This document shows, in pieces, positions 34,365 to 44,166 of a stretch of DNA of 53,180 nt; position 1 is the stretch's first letter, and the number at the start of each line of letters is the position of its first letter. The notes beneath the pieces were generated by a model, which had not been told where the DNA came from, searched no databases, and saw only the letters and a program-made list of their open reading frames with translations. The position numbers and the translations under genes were made by a program. The stretch comes from Sulfurovum sp. GTDB lineage: Bacteria; Campylobacterota; Campylobacteria; Campylobacterales; Sulfurovaceae. The stretch is taken from contig JAMONL010000018.1 in assembly GCA_027065815.1 (NCBI GenBank), forward strand, positions 1-53,180, read 5' to 3'.

Positions 34365-35614
34365 TAGCCTTTCACTGCTTTTCCGAGATCCCACATAGGC
34401 ATAAAGATACCAAGTGCCATAAGAAGTACCAGTCCCGCAATAAAGAACAAGAGGATCGGCTCGATATAGGCTGCAAGGTTATCGATCAGATCCTGGAACT
34501 GCATATCATAATATTGTGTTACCTTATCCAACATTGCATCAAGCTGTCCTCCGGCTTCCCCTGCTTTGATCATCTGTAGAAGCATATTTTCATATAAGCC
34601 GGTAATTTCAAAAGACTCTGCAAGACTCATACCACGTCCAATGTTGGCATTCACAGAGAGAAGCTGCTCTTTGATCGCAAGGTTATCGACCATTCCCACA
34701 GCAGTATCCAAAGCTTCAGAAATTGGAATACCGGACTTGACCAATTCACCGAAGACCAAATTGTATTTATGCATCGTAGAAAGGAATATCGCTTTGTTGA
34801 TCAAATAAAACTTGGGATGTATCAGTATCCTATCCATAGAAAGTTTAAAATCACGGTTATTTTTATAAAAATATTTGACGGCTATGACCATGCCGATCAA
34901 AGATGCCAAAATAAGAATCCCGTAATTGCTCAGTGCCCATTCCATTTTTAATAGTATTTGTGTTGGAATGGGAAGTTCAGTTTTAAATTTATCAAAAATA
35001 TCTTTAAATTTCGGGACAACAACCATGATCAAGATCGTAAAGGCGATCCCCATAGCGGCAAGTGTGATCAATGGTGTACGAATGGCTTTTTTAAATTTCG
35101 CCGTATTGTCTCTGATATTTTCCAAAATATCTGCCAATTTATGATAAGACTCAGAAATATTACCGGTTCTTTCACCCAGGTTGGTCATCGCCAGAGCGAC
35201 ATGTCCAAACTCTTCAGTATAAGGTTCCATCGCATGCGCCATACTGTTACCTGCATTGATATCACTGTTCATTTTGGTATAGATTTCTTTAAGCTGCTTA
35301 TTGTGTGTATTATCAGCAACATCTTCCAACGTATCATTAATGGCAATCCCTGCATCCGTCATAACAGCGATTTGCCGTATGGTTGAAATTTTATCATTGA
35401 TAGGTATTTTTGACTTAAAGCTTTTGCTTATTCCTGAGAACAATTCAGATATAGTCTCTTCCAGAGGAGCAGAAGTCTCTGCAGCTTTGATCACCATTAC
35501 AGATGTCGGCAATTTATATTTGGCCAGTTTAATAGCTGCAATTTTAGAATCTGCTTTAATTAATTCATTTCGTTTCTGTCCACGCTCCATCACTGTTACA
35601 TTAAAATATTTCAT
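34364..35614 (-). CDS. gspF: Type II secretion/type IV pilus platform protein (GspF/PilC/MshG family)
   Basis: The inner-membrane platform protein that couples the GspE ATPase to pilin assembly. The 416 residues hold two T2SSF domains (about 75-200 and 275-400). TMs lie near 180-205, 225-250 and 390-412, with the family phrase MTDAGIAINDTLEDVA and its repeat LVKSGIPISEALDTA. It overlaps gspE by one base (TAATG). It is the last gene of the operon; in Campylobacter the matching gene is ctsF. Confidence 0.9.
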   Translation of the reverse strand: MKYFNVTVMERGQKRNELIKADSKIAAIKLAKYKLPTSVMVIKAAETSAPLEETISELFSGISKSFKSKIPINDKISTIRQIAVMTDAGIAINDTLEDVADNTHNKQLKEIYTKMNSDINAGNSMAHAMEPYTEEFGHVALAMTNLGERTGNISESYHKLADILENIRDNTAKFKKAIRTPLITLAAMGIAFTILIMVVVPKFKDIFDKFKTELPIPTQILLKMEWALSNYGILILASLIGMVIAVKYFYKNNRDFKLSMDRILIHPKFYLINKAIFLSTMHKYNLVFGELVKSGIPISEALDTAVGMVDNLAIKEQLLSVNANIGRGMSLAESFEITGLYENMLLQMIKAGEAGGQLDAMLDKVTQYYDMQFQDLIDNLAAYIEPILLFFIAGLVLLMALGIFMPMWDLGKAVKG

Positions 35615-37353
35615 TATAATCTCGCTACTCTGTAAATTTCTTCTATTGTTGTTTTCCCGGACAAGGCCTTACTTACACCATCTTCAAACATATTGATAAA
35701 CCCTTCTTCCATTGCCTGTTCTGTCATCTCCTCTTTAGATGCACTTCTTGCAATCATACGAGAAAGTGTTTCAGAGATACTCAGTACTTCAGAGATCATT
35801 TCACGCCCAGAATAACCGCTGTGCCCACATTCCTTGCACCCTTCACCCTCATAGAATATAGGATTTTCAGGTAAATACTGCTTGACATCTTTTAAGAGTG
35901 CTTCGGGCAATATTATTTCTTTTTTACAGTGTGTACATATTTTACGGACCAGTCTTTGAGCCTGTATCGCGACCAAAGCACCTGAAACAAGGTACTCTTC
36001 AATACCCATATCCAAAATTCTTGTGACCGCAGAGATTGCATCATTGGTATGCAGTGTGGAAAGCACTAGGTGTCCTGTAAGCGCAGCCTGTATAGCAATA
36101 CGCAAAGTCTCCTGATCCCTGATCTCCCCGATCATGATCTTATCGGGATCCTGTCTCAAGATTGATTTCAAGGCAGCAGCAAAACTCAATCCTACATTCG
36201 CACGTACCTGCACTTGCTGCAATCCGCTCATTTGGTATTCTACAGGATCTTCGACTGTAATAATCTTGTCTTTCACATCTTTAATCGCATTCAATGCACC
36301 ATATAGTGTCGTCGTTTTACCAGAACCGGTAGGTCCGGTTACAAGAACAATGCCATAGGGGACTTTAATAGCCTCAGAAAACCTGTCAAAACAGAATTTA
36401 CTCATACCTGCCTCTTCAAGTTTGATCATTGCTTTAGTCTTATCAAGTATTCTTAAAACAATGGACTCACCATAAATAGTAGGAAGTGTAGAAACCCTGA
36501 AGTCAAACTCTTTTTGTGATACAGTCGTCGAGAATCTACCATCCTGAGGTTTCCTTTTCTCTGCAATATCAAGGTTTGACAGTAATTTCATTCTTGATGC
36601 CAAAGGATTGAAGATATCTTTATCAAACGTAAAACTTTGACGTAACATACCGTCTACACGTTCTCTGATCACACAGCTTTTTTCTGTGGCTTCAATATGG
36701 ATATCACTTGCCCCGATATAAATCGCCGACTTCAATATGATCTCTATCAGTTTCAGTACGGCAGGGGATTCATCATTGCTTTCTTCATAGCTATCTTCCT
36801 GATTCAAGTCTCTACGAATATCTTCAACTAGGCCTTTAATACTTTCATTGATCTCCATACGCTGCAAATGTTGTTGGATCTGCTGCGGTTTTGAAATAGC
36901 GATCTTGATGGGCTTTTTCGGGAAAAGTCTCTGTATCGCATCTTGCGCTTCCATATCTAAAGGATCATCAAAGACAACCAGAATATTAAAATCATTTTCT
37001 TCAATAGGTATGACATTATATTTGATCAACTGCTTATAAGGGATTCTTGAAAAAAGTTTCATATCTATCTCAACATCATCAAGATCAATATACTCTACAT
37101 TCAGAGATTTTGCAACTTCCTCCATAATGGGAGCAATATCTATGCCTTCTATCTTTTCCAAATGCCGCAAAGAAATCACACCATGTCTTATCTTTTTAGC
37201 AAGGAATATTTCAACAGAGTGAATATCTGTCATCTTTTCAGCTATCAGATTAGCAAAGGATATCTTTTTGGGAGGCCTGCTTTTTACCAATGCAGAAATG
37301 GCATCTTTAGTAATAAGATTTTCATCAAGCATCATTTCAATAAGTTTCACCAT
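35614..37353 (-). CDS. gspE: Secretion/pilus assembly ATPase (GspE/PilB/MshE family)
   Basis: A hexameric ATPase for pseudopilus or pilus extension. The 579-residue protein has an N-terminal MshEN-type domain (about 60-165), then GPTGSGKTTTLYG (Walker A), TVEDPVEYQ (Asp box), GEIRDQET (Walker B) and LVLSTLHTNDA (His box). The zinc module is CTHC...CKEC. A complete set of catalytic motifs suggests an active motor. It corresponds to ctsE in Campylobacter transformation systems. Confidence 0.93.
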   Translation of the reverse strand: MVKLIEMMLDENLITKDAISALVKSRPPKKISFANLIAEKMTDIHSVEIFLAKKIRHGVISLRHLEKIEGIDIAPIMEEVAKSLNVEYIDLDDVEIDMKLFSRIPYKQLIKYNVIPIEENDFNILVVFDDPLDMEAQDAIQRLFPKKPIKIAISKPQQIQQHLQRMEINESIKGLVEDIRRDLNQEDSYEESNDESPAVLKLIEIILKSAIYIGASDIHIEATEKSCVIRERVDGMLRQSFTFDKDIFNPLASRMKLLSNLDIAEKRKPQDGRFSTTVSQKEFDFRVSTLPTIYGESIVLRILDKTKAMIKLEEAGMSKFCFDRFSEAIKVPYGIVLVTGPTGSGKTTTLYGALNAIKDVKDKIITVEDPVEYQMSGLQQVQVRANVGLSFAAALKSILRQDPDKIMIGEIRDQETLRIAIQAALTGHLVLSTLHTNDAISAVTRILDMGIEEYLVSGALVAIQAQRLVRKICTHCKKEIILPEALLKDVKQYLPENPIFYEGEGCKECGHSGYSGREMISEVLSISETLSRMIARSASKEEMTEQAMEEGFINMFEDGVSKALSGKTTIEEIYRVARL

Positions 37354-37384
37354 ACATCTACTCCTTTTTTAATCTAAGCTAACA

Positions 37385-38116
37385 TTATTTTTTCAGTTTT
37401 TTCAATAACTTTTTTGCTTCAGCAGAATCTGACTTATTGGCATATTGTGTCAAGACCCGTATGGCTTCGTTTTTCTGTCCTGTTTTTGCTTTTGCTCTTG
37501 CAAATATAAGCCAACTCTCTTCCATGTCACCATTTAGCCTATTGGTTTCCAAAGCCCAACGGGCGGCTTTTCTGTAATTACCATTTTTATAATAGATCCG
37601 AGCCAAAAATAAGGCATCATCTGAATTTGGAGCAAAAGCAAAACGGCTTTCAATTTCTTTATAGGCAGAAGGAGTATTCGCATCGATCATTTCAAAATGG
37701 ATCTTTTTTCTGGTTCTTGGTTTTTCTGTTACGATCGCCCGCGTGGTACTTTTTACAGTTTTTGCCACGTTTTCATCCCTATCCACAAATACATCTTCCG
37801 GATCCATGGGATTATTGTCTGAGCTCTGATGACTTACGACTGATTTAATTTCATGCGCAGGAATTTCAATATCTGTTACTTTCTCTTTATGTACTTCAAG
37901 TTTACTTATCTTTTTATCTATCAGGACATCACTTGCCTTGATATTTACTTTACTACTGTTACTATCCGTACCCTTTGGCAAGAGATCACTGTACTTTAAT
38001 AATGTACCAATACCTATTGCCAACAGTGCAATAAACATAAAGATATATAGTGGTCTTTTTCTCTTTTTGTTGTATCTTTCCCACTCCTCTTCCAAAGGCT
38101 TAATATCATACATCAA
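37385..38116 (-). CDS. Bitopic TPR-like protein of the secretion operon
   Basis: A 243-residue protein with a short cytoplasmic N-terminus, one TM (about residues 24-43), a low-complexity periplasmic linker and two TPR-like helical pairs at the C-terminus (about 165-243, ending in DSAEAKKLLKKLKK). MSHA loci have a similar protein (MshN), and in the Campylobacter cts locus ctsX occupies this place. Sequence identity to either is not evident by eye. It overlaps the preceding ATPase gene by 11 bp. Confidence 0.75.
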   Translation of the reverse strand: MMYDIKPLEEEWERYNKKRKRPLYIFMFIALLAIGIGTLLKYSDLLPKGTDSNSSKVNIKASDVLIDKKISKLEVHKEKVTDIEIPAHEIKSVVSHQSSDNNPMDPEDVFVDRDENVAKTVKSTTRAIVTEKPRTRKKIHFEMIDANTPSAYKEIESRFAFAPNSDDALFLARIYYKNGNYRKAARWALETNRLNGDMEESWLIFARAKAKTGQKNEAIRVLTQYANKSDSAEAKKLLKKLKK

Positions 38117-38918
38117 TATATCCTAATTTCAATGCGGCCATTTCTACTATTTTTTTAGACAATGCTCCATAATTGATCTCTGCTGGTTCATTTTGATCAT
38201 AATATTCATAGATTTCAAATATAGTGAACATAAGCTTATTACACTCTCTGAAGTTACCTTTGGTAAATTGATGGATCAGCTTCATATCTTTGTCTTTAAT
38301 ACTGTTTGCTATTTCAAAAAGATTCTTTTTTAAAAGCTTTTTATGAATGTATGTTGTCTGATCTTCTTTTGTGGCATTTTTCAGTTCAATCACTTCCCAT
38401 ATTCTTGATTGGAAATGCTCCTTGGCTATCAAGTCTTCATCTTCTGTTTTATGTAAAGAAACAATAAATTTTACCGCACGCGTATCTGACAGAAGACGTA
38501 TCTTTTCCATCATTTCTGCTCCGTACATCTGCGCTTCATCAAGTAAAATAATAATTTCTCTTTTACCTCTTAAATTTTTACAGAAATCAACTAAAGTAGA
38601 AAAATTTACTTCCGTATTTTGGGGAAGATCTTTTTTTGTCAATACTTTAAATAACTTGTGAAAAAACTCTTTTTCATTAATAGAGGGGGTATCAAAATAA
38701 TAGATTTCTTTTTTATGTTTCAATTTTTCCTGGATTCTGTTGAGCAAAATACTTTTACCTGTACCAGGTTTACCGAAAAGAAGGATCATTTTCAAAGGTT
38801 TGTTAATACTGTGTTCAAGCTGTTTATATGCTGCGACCGAAGTATTCAATTCAATGTAGTCGTCGATATCTATTGAATCAACGAATACATTCTTGGCAGC
38901 ATCATATCTACTTTTCAT
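38106..38918 (-). CDS. ExeA/MshM-like AAA ATPase (CtsP position)
   Basis: A 270-residue P-loop ATPase with LLFGKPGTGKSILLNRI (Walker A, about residue 42), IIILLDEAQMYG (Walker B) and a sensor-like IVSLHKTEDE. It resembles the AAA half of ExeA/GspA and MshM but lacks a peptidoglycan-binding part. In Campylobacter, CtsP has this place and aids DNA uptake. The gene overlaps both neighbours by 11 bp (secretin upstream, TPR protein downstream), a tightly coupled operon. Confidence 0.82.
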   Translation of the reverse strand: MKSRYDAAKNVFVDSIDIDDYIELNTSVAAYKQLEHSINKPLKMILLFGKPGTGKSILLNRIQEKLKHKKEIYYFDTPSINEKEFFHKLFKVLTKKDLPQNTEVNFSTLVDFCKNLRGKREIIILLDEAQMYGAEMMEKIRLLSDTRAVKFIVSLHKTEDEDLIAKEHFQSRIWEVIELKNATKEDQTTYIHKKLLKKNLFEIANSIKDKDMKLIHQFTKGNFRECNKLMFTIFEIYEYYDQNEPAEINYGALSKKIVEMAALKLGYIDV

Positions 38919-40497
38919 TGGCTTTTGTATATCCCAAGTCTTTCAGTGATACTGATTTATCATTTTTAATGATATGTGGTGTAATAATGAAAACCAATTC
39001 CTCAACTGTATTGATCTTCTCTTCACGTTTAAATGCATATTCCAATAGTGGGAGATCCCCGAGTAAAGGTACTTTATTGAGTTTAATACCCGTTTTAGAA
39101 AGGATCAGACCACCAAGAATCGCATGTTGGCCATCTTTTACTTTGATCACTGAAGCAATCTGTCTTCTCACAAGATCCGGCGGGATATCTCTCGTTGTAC
39201 CATCGCTTGTCACATTATTTACAGTATCAGATACAGACGGGTTGATCTTTAAAGTGATCATTCCATTAGAATCAATTTCAGGCGTGATATCGAGTAGGAT
39301 ACCTGCAAATACAGAATCCACTACTTCACCCTCTGCTGCAACGGCACCACCACCACTACTTGCAGTACTGCTTGATTTGATTTTATAGAACAACTCTTTA
39401 CCTACAGAAATAAGTGCCGGCTGATTATTCATGGTCATCACTCTAGGACTTGAGATCGCTTTTACATCACCTTGGGTATTTAAGAACTTCACAACTTCAG
39501 ACACTTGTGCAGTCCCTGTAACATTTACCAGTTTTGCAGCTGTCGGCGTTGTTCCTGGAGCAAATTCAGCCTCTGTGATCCCTTTTACCGCATCAAAGGT
39601 ATAAGAAGCAATATTTTGCTGTGACATCGCCAATGAATTGATCGTAAAATTCTGCAGCGCATAAAGCTGTGACCAGTCAACACCGGTTGTGGTACTGTCA
39701 TCAAATGTTACAGAAAGGATTCGTACATCGATCAATACCTGCTGTTTGATCTGTTTAGTCACTGTATGTAAATAACGTGCAACTCTATTGATCTGTCTGG
39801 AGGTACCGGTGACGGTAATCATACCTGCTTCTGGATTTACAATAGGTGCCAGAGGATTGTATTCCCAAACCTGACCATCCGGTCCTGTCCAACCTTCACC
39901 GGTTTTTGCATAATGTGTACTTCCGTCTCCTGCACCAATTAAAATACGCTGTACTTCGGATTCAATTGTTTTCCAAAACCTGAACTCATCATTACTCTCA
40001 ATGGATATACCGGTTTTTGATCCACCCACACCACCACTTCCACCAGCACTACCACCACCGCTAGAGTTAGCCGAATTATTGGAGTTTGCTATTGTGACAT
40101 GCGCATTACTTTTACCTGTTCTCTGTCCAGAAATATAATGCACACGGAATGTTCTTGTAATCAAATATGAGATCTTGAGTACATTTCCGTTTAAACTGTA
40201 ATGTAAGTCATTCTCTTTAAGAATCACATTTAAAAAACCTTTTAATGTACTATTCTTCAACTTGACATAATAAAGTTTTTTATTCATTCTTTTTTTTGCA
40301 GCATCGTCTTTTACAAGTACGGTCAATCCGCAAGTATCTGCCAAATTATCAATCACATCACCAACCGTGAGTTTACTGTCAATGGTTACGCTGAATAATT
40401 TACTGGAACAACTGCCTGCAAACAGATTCGTTGTCAAACCTGAGAGCATCAGTAATGCTATTGCATATCCAATCCCCATTTTTTTTATTTTTCTCAT
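38908..40497 (-). CDS. mshL: Secretin, MshL/PilQ/GspD family
   Basis: An outer-membrane secretin ring subunit. The 529-residue protein has a signal peptide, an STN/N0 domain (about 30-115), and a Gly/Ser-rich linker (about 150-165). An N1-like domain follows, then the secretin core with VPLLGDLPLLEYAFKRE and the GGLILSKTGIKLNKVPLLG signature near the C-terminus. The length suits MshL. It would be the channel for a pilus or for DNA uptake; ctsD is the Campylobacter equivalent by order. Confidence 0.9.
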   Translation of the reverse strand: MRKIKKMGIGYAIALLMLSGLTTNLFAGSCSSKLFSVTIDSKLTVGDVIDNLADTCGLTVLVKDDAAKKRMNKKLYYVKLKNSTLKGFLNVILKENDLHYSLNGNVLKISYLITRTFRVHYISGQRTGKSNAHVTIANSNNSANSSGGGSAGGSGGVGGSKTGISIESNDEFRFWKTIESEVQRILIGAGDGSTHYAKTGEGWTGPDGQVWEYNPLAPIVNPEAGMITVTGTSRQINRVARYLHTVTKQIKQQVLIDVRILSVTFDDSTTTGVDWSQLYALQNFTINSLAMSQQNIASYTFDAVKGITEAEFAPGTTPTAAKLVNVTGTAQVSEVVKFLNTQGDVKAISSPRVMTMNNQPALISVGKELFYKIKSSSTASSGGGAVAAEGEVVDSVFAGILLDITPEIDSNGMITLKINPSVSDTVNNVTSDGTTRDIPPDLVRRQIASVIKVKDGQHAILGGLILSKTGIKLNKVPLLGDLPLLEYAFKREEKINTVEELVFIITPHIIKNDKSVSLKDLGYTKANEK

Positions 40498-40501
40498 CCT
40501 C

Positions 40502-40909
40502 TTACCTTCCTTCTATCTTGATGAAACTATCTCTATCCTCGTGTAGAAATAATTTTTTAATATGATTGCCATTTCTGAGTACCACACCTCTTTTACCAAT
40601 ATACTTCAATGTGTATCCCATCACTGAATTGTTGATATCTTTCCATCCATCATTAATATAGGCTTTTCCTCCCATAATCGCATGTAGCGATATTTTAGCA
40701 TCTTCCTTAACTTCAGGTATGACAAATTTTGTAACATTGTTATCTTCTTCCATGACAACAAAAGGATTTTTCGTAGACTGCAATATCTTTAGATCAAAAC
40801 CTACTCTTTTTTCATGTATTTTATGAACCATTTTTTCTATCTGTTGCACAGATAGATTTGCATATAATGATACCGTTAAGAGTGAAACTATCAAGACTAT
40901 ATTTTTCAT
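40502..40909 (-). CDS. Small periplasmic protein of the secretion operon (MshK/PilP/CtsR position)
   Basis: A 135-residue protein with a signal peptide (MKNIVLIVSLLTVSLYA). It has an acidic middle and a C-terminal beta domain (MGGKAYINDGWKDI ... RGVVLRNGNHIKKLFL) like the SH3-like domain of PilP/GspC that meets the secretin. I set the start at 40909 because the upstream stop and this ATG form TAATG; the frame reaches 40927 with six extra polar residues. The function is inferred from place and fold outline. Confidence 0.72.
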   Translation of the reverse strand: MKNIVLIVSLLTVSLYANLSVQQIEKMVHKIHEKRVGFDLKILQSTKNPFVVMEEDNNVTKFVIPEVKEDAKISLHAIMGGKAYINDGWKDINNSVMGYTLKYIGKRGVVLRNGNHIKKLFLHEDRDSFIKIEGR

Positions 40910-41562
40910 TAGTGATTTATCCCCCATACTGAAATATTTATATCTGCCATAACCCTTGTAGAGTTTGGATCAGATGTGAACGTAGTTCCATAAATATCGG
41001 TGACCAGAGTATTTTGTTCAAGCTCATTGATGAACTTTACAATATTCCCATATTCACCTCTACACCCGACACCGATTTCCAGGACATACCCGAAACTACC
41101 ATTACTGTCAACATATTTATTGGTAATATAGTCCAGATCAACATTTTGTATTTCGGCTGTATGAGTAATAGAATTCAGGAATTTAGACCAACTTTTCTGA
41201 TTGAATAGCATATCTGAAAGTTTTTCCAGATTTTGATTAATAAATTGAATATTACTATTGATCTTAACGATATTCTTCTTTTTATTCACAATATCCTGAT
41301 CGAATTTTTTGATGTAATACTCACGGTCTCCACCCACTGTAATAGAATTGAGATAGGTATTATTGTCCACAATACTTTTCTGAATACTTTTTTTCGTACT
41401 TTCACTCTTCTTATACATTGTTTCCGTATAAGGCAACAGATATGCATAAGCAACATAAGCAATAAGTCCTGCAACACCCAGGATCATCAACCATTTTTCA
41501 CTCTCTTTTTTTGGTGCAAAATATGCATCAAGTGCTTCTAGTTTATCTTCTAAGAACTTCAT
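40909..41562 (-). CDS. PilO/MshJ-like inner-membrane assembly protein
   Basis: A 217-residue bitopic protein. It has a cytoplasmic N-terminus, one TM (about 25-45, LMILGVAGLIAYVAYAYLLP) and a coiled-coil stalk (about 60-120). A C-terminal ferredoxin-like domain ends YGNIVKFINELEQNTLV. This is the layout of PilO/GspM/MshJ, which pairs with PilN. The preceding gene overlaps by four bases (ATGA) and carries a PilN-like half, supporting the pairing. Confidence 0.75.
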   Translation of the reverse strand: MKFLEDKLEALDAYFAPKKESEKWLMILGVAGLIAYVAYAYLLPYTETMYKKSESTKKSIQKSIVDNNTYLNSITVGGDREYYIKKFDQDIVNKKKNIVKINSNIQFINQNLEKLSDMLFNQKSWSKFLNSITHTAEIQNVDLDYITNKYVDSNGSFGYVLEIGVGCRGEYGNIVKFINELEQNTLVTDIYGTTFTSDPNSTRVMADINISVWGINH

Positions 41563-43091
41563 TTCAATTCCACCTTTAACAGACCTTTGTAGTAGGAACT
41601 CTCCGGATCTTTTTTAATTAGTTCAACATCAATCTGATTGATATCATCAAAGTGCGTATCAGAAATATATTTGATCACTTCCGTGAATTTTCTGTCATTC
41701 AAACTCACGATCGACATCCATACTGTATCGTCTTTAGTATATATATTATTGACATGGACATCAAACTTATTGAGGTCTTCAGCTATCGTATAGAGGGTCG
41801 CTGATTTCAAACGATAATTCACTTTTTTATCATAGATAGCAGTCAATGTCTTTGTTTTACCGCCATATATCTTCGCTACTCTGGCAATTTCTTTGTCAAG
41901 TGCCGAGATCTTCTGTTTTTTCTCACCCAATATCTTTTTATATTTTTGGGATTCGGCACTCAACTTATCATTCTGCAGTGTTAATGCATAGATTTTTGCG
42001 TCATCAATATATGAACCTATCAAATACACAAGCGGATAAGCCAACCCTATTGAAATTGCAGCAAAGGTCGCAATAATGAACTGCCCGCTCGCACGATTAA
42101 CAAATGCCGGTGGACGAGGATACATGGTAAGGTTTACAACAGAATTCTCATCTTCCAAAGCATCGAAAGCATTCAGTAACATCAGATATTGTAACTGATC
42201 CGTATACCACTCATCATTTTTAACATTATAGTTAAAATTGAGATCCGCAGACTGCAGCCCCAGATAATTTTGACTATATTCATCCAAACCGATGATTGGT
42301 CCCTGAACAGAACCAATGAACATATGATCGATCGTCTCTAACTGGAAGGCTCTTTTTGCATAGATGATAATATCATTGATTGTAATGAATACCTCAGAAA
42401 AGATCTTCATGAAGTTTTGCTGATACTCACTCTTGGCTGTTTTCAGACCTTCTGATTCAAGAATGGTGAAGAATTCTTTTTCATCTACTTTTTCACCCAC
42501 CATTTCACAATATTTATCATATATAAGCTCTAATGAAAAATCAATGGATTTCGAATAAAGGAATTCACCATTTCTATAAAATGTGACAAAGGCATCATGT
42601 TTGGTGAAATAGATGAAGCAGTGTGTCCCGTTATCCTGTAAGATCTCTTTTCTATATAAGGCTTTATATAAGAGCGGTGCAGGAAGAAGAAGATCAATAA
42701 ATTTTGTCTGCTGTTTTATAGGGAGAAATAATTCATCCAAGACTTCCGGTTCAGCAACAAAAATATGAAATTCTCTCTCTTCTCCGGAGTTTTCAACTTC
42801 AGTAGAAGAGATCACATAATTCGTAGCCTGATCAAGACCTAACTCTTCGTACGCTTTGATATCAAGTATGTCCGCTATATCTTCATTGGGAATACTTCGG
42901 CTTATACTGACAGTCGTAGTGATCAGATCTTTATTACCAATATAAGATGTAATAAAATTTGCAGTGCTATAACTGAGCTTATTCAGAGGTTGATAGGTAT
43001 CATCCTTATAGATATACTTCTTGTCCGTGTAAGCATTGAGAGTAACAATATTTTTTACGACCGATTTCGACGAACTTTTATTCAAAAACAT
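41559..43091 (-). CDS. PilM-PilN-like fusion (MshI/GspL-like)
   Basis: Residues about 1-310 follow the actin-like PilM/GspL cytoplasmic fold (for example DNGTHCFIYFTKHDAFVTFYRNGEFL). A TM lies at about 335-360. A coiled coil and C-terminal ferredoxin-like domain (about 370-510) resemble PilN. The joined architecture is that of GspL or MshI-type proteins. It is the first gene of the eight-gene operon, with AAGGAAGG before the ATG and a TATAAT box upstream. Confidence 0.75.
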   Translation of the reverse strand: MFLNKSSSKSVVKNIVTLNAYTDKKYIYKDDTYQPLNKLSYSTANFITSYIGNKDLITTTVSISRSIPNEDIADILDIKAYEELGLDQATNYVISSTEVENSGEEREFHIFVAEPEVLDELFLPIKQQTKFIDLLLPAPLLYKALYRKEILQDNGTHCFIYFTKHDAFVTFYRNGEFLYSKSIDFSLELIYDKYCEMVGEKVDEKEFFTILESEGLKTAKSEYQQNFMKIFSEVFITINDIIIYAKRAFQLETIDHMFIGSVQGPIIGLDEYSQNYLGLQSADLNFNYNVKNDEWYTDQLQYLMLLNAFDALEDENSVVNLTMYPRPPAFVNRASGQFIIATFAAISIGLAYPLVYLIGSYIDDAKIYALTLQNDKLSAESQKYKKILGEKKQKISALDKEIARVAKIYGGKTKTLTAIYDKKVNYRLKSATLYTIAEDLNKFDVHVNNIYTKDDTVWMSIVSLNDRKFTEVIKYISDTHFDDINQIDVELIKKDPESSYYKGLLKVELK

Positions 43092-43115
43092 TCTAACTTC
43101 CTTCCTTGTTAAACA

Positions 43116-43121
43116 ATTATA
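43116..43121 (-). promoter_or_regulatory. -10 box of the secretion operon
   Basis: TATAAT on the minus strand, 24 bp upstream of the first gene of the operon, in an AT-rich 154-bp gap after era. Confidence 0.5.
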
Positions 43122-43245
43122 TATGTTATAATATTAAAACTATCTTACAAAATTAATTTTTTCTTTAAAATATAACTTTTTTTAATTATTTATCATTTAG
43201 AAGAAGGTTGAACTCCTATTTTCAGGATGCCAGCGCTCTTTTGGA

Positions 43246-44148
43246 TCAGATAATGTAACCAAATTCTTCCAGGCTTTCTCTATTCTTGCTCCAGCCTTTT
43301 TTAACAGAAACATGCAGATCTAAAAATATCTTTTTCCCGGAGAAATACTCCATCTGTTCACGAGCCAGTTTTCCGACTCTTTTGATACCCGCACCTTTTT
43401 GTCCGACAATAATCCCTTTTTGTGTCTCTTTTTCCACGACAATGGTTGCATAGACCCTGTCTATTCCTTCATCTTCATCGATCTTTTCTATGGTCACATC
43501 ACTTTCGTACGGTATCTCATCACTCAAGTTCTCAAAAATGGACTCTCGAATGAGTTCTTTATAGATATCACGTATATTGTCGGTGGTAAGTATCTCTGTA
43601 TCATAAAGGAAAGGAGATTCAGGCAAATGTTTGGCTATTTCATCGAGTAACTGTTTCTTCCCAACTTTCTTGTTTACAGAGAAAGGAATGATCGCTTCAA
43701 ATTCACTTTGGTATTTTTGATACTCTCCCAGCTTGACAAGGATGTCAGCATTCTTCACATGGTCGATCTTGGTGAGGATTATGATATGTTTCACTCCTTT
43801 TGCCTGTGCAAGTTTCAAGAACTTTTCATACTCTGTAAGTTTATCTGTAACAGGTGCGAGAAACACGATCAGGTCAGAGTCTCCCATGGCTTTAAGTGCT
43901 TCATCCAGCATAAACTGATTTAGCAGTCTCTCTTTTTCATGAATACCGGGAGTATCCACAAAAATAATTTGGGCATTGTCATGCATGACGATAATATTCA
44001 TGCGTTTACGGGTTGCCTGTGCTTTTTTAGAAACCATCGCAAGTTTTTCACCTACGACATGATTCAACAGAGTACTTTTCCCGGCATTGGGTCTGCCGAC
44101 CACAGCTACAAATCCTGCCTTGGTATTGGTTCGATCATTATTAAACAT
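43246..44148 (-). CDS. era: GTPase Era
   Basis: Era is a ribosome-assembly GTPase that binds the 3' end of 16S rRNA. The 300-residue protein has G1 GRPNAGKSTLLN, G3 DTPGIHE and G4 TKID. A C-terminal KH domain carries IIVGQKGAGIKRVGKLAR. It is last in rplI-hslV-hslU-era; the gap to hslU is 18 bp. Confidence 0.96.
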   Translation of the reverse strand: MFNNDRTNTKAGFVAVVGRPNAGKSTLLNHVVGEKLAMVSKKAQATRKRMNIIVMHDNAQIIFVDTPGIHEKERLLNQFMLDEALKAMGDSDLIVFLAPVTDKLTEYEKFLKLAQAKGVKHIIILTKIDHVKNADILVKLGEYQKYQSEFEAIIPFSVNKKVGKKQLLDEIAKHLPESPFLYDTEILTTDNIRDIYKELIRESIFENLSDEIPYESDVTIEKIDEDEGIDRVYATIVVEKETQKGIIVGQKGAGIKRVGKLAREQMEYFSGKKIFLDLHVSVKKGWSKNRESLEEFGYII

Positions 44149-44166
44149 ATATTCTACTTTCTTTAT

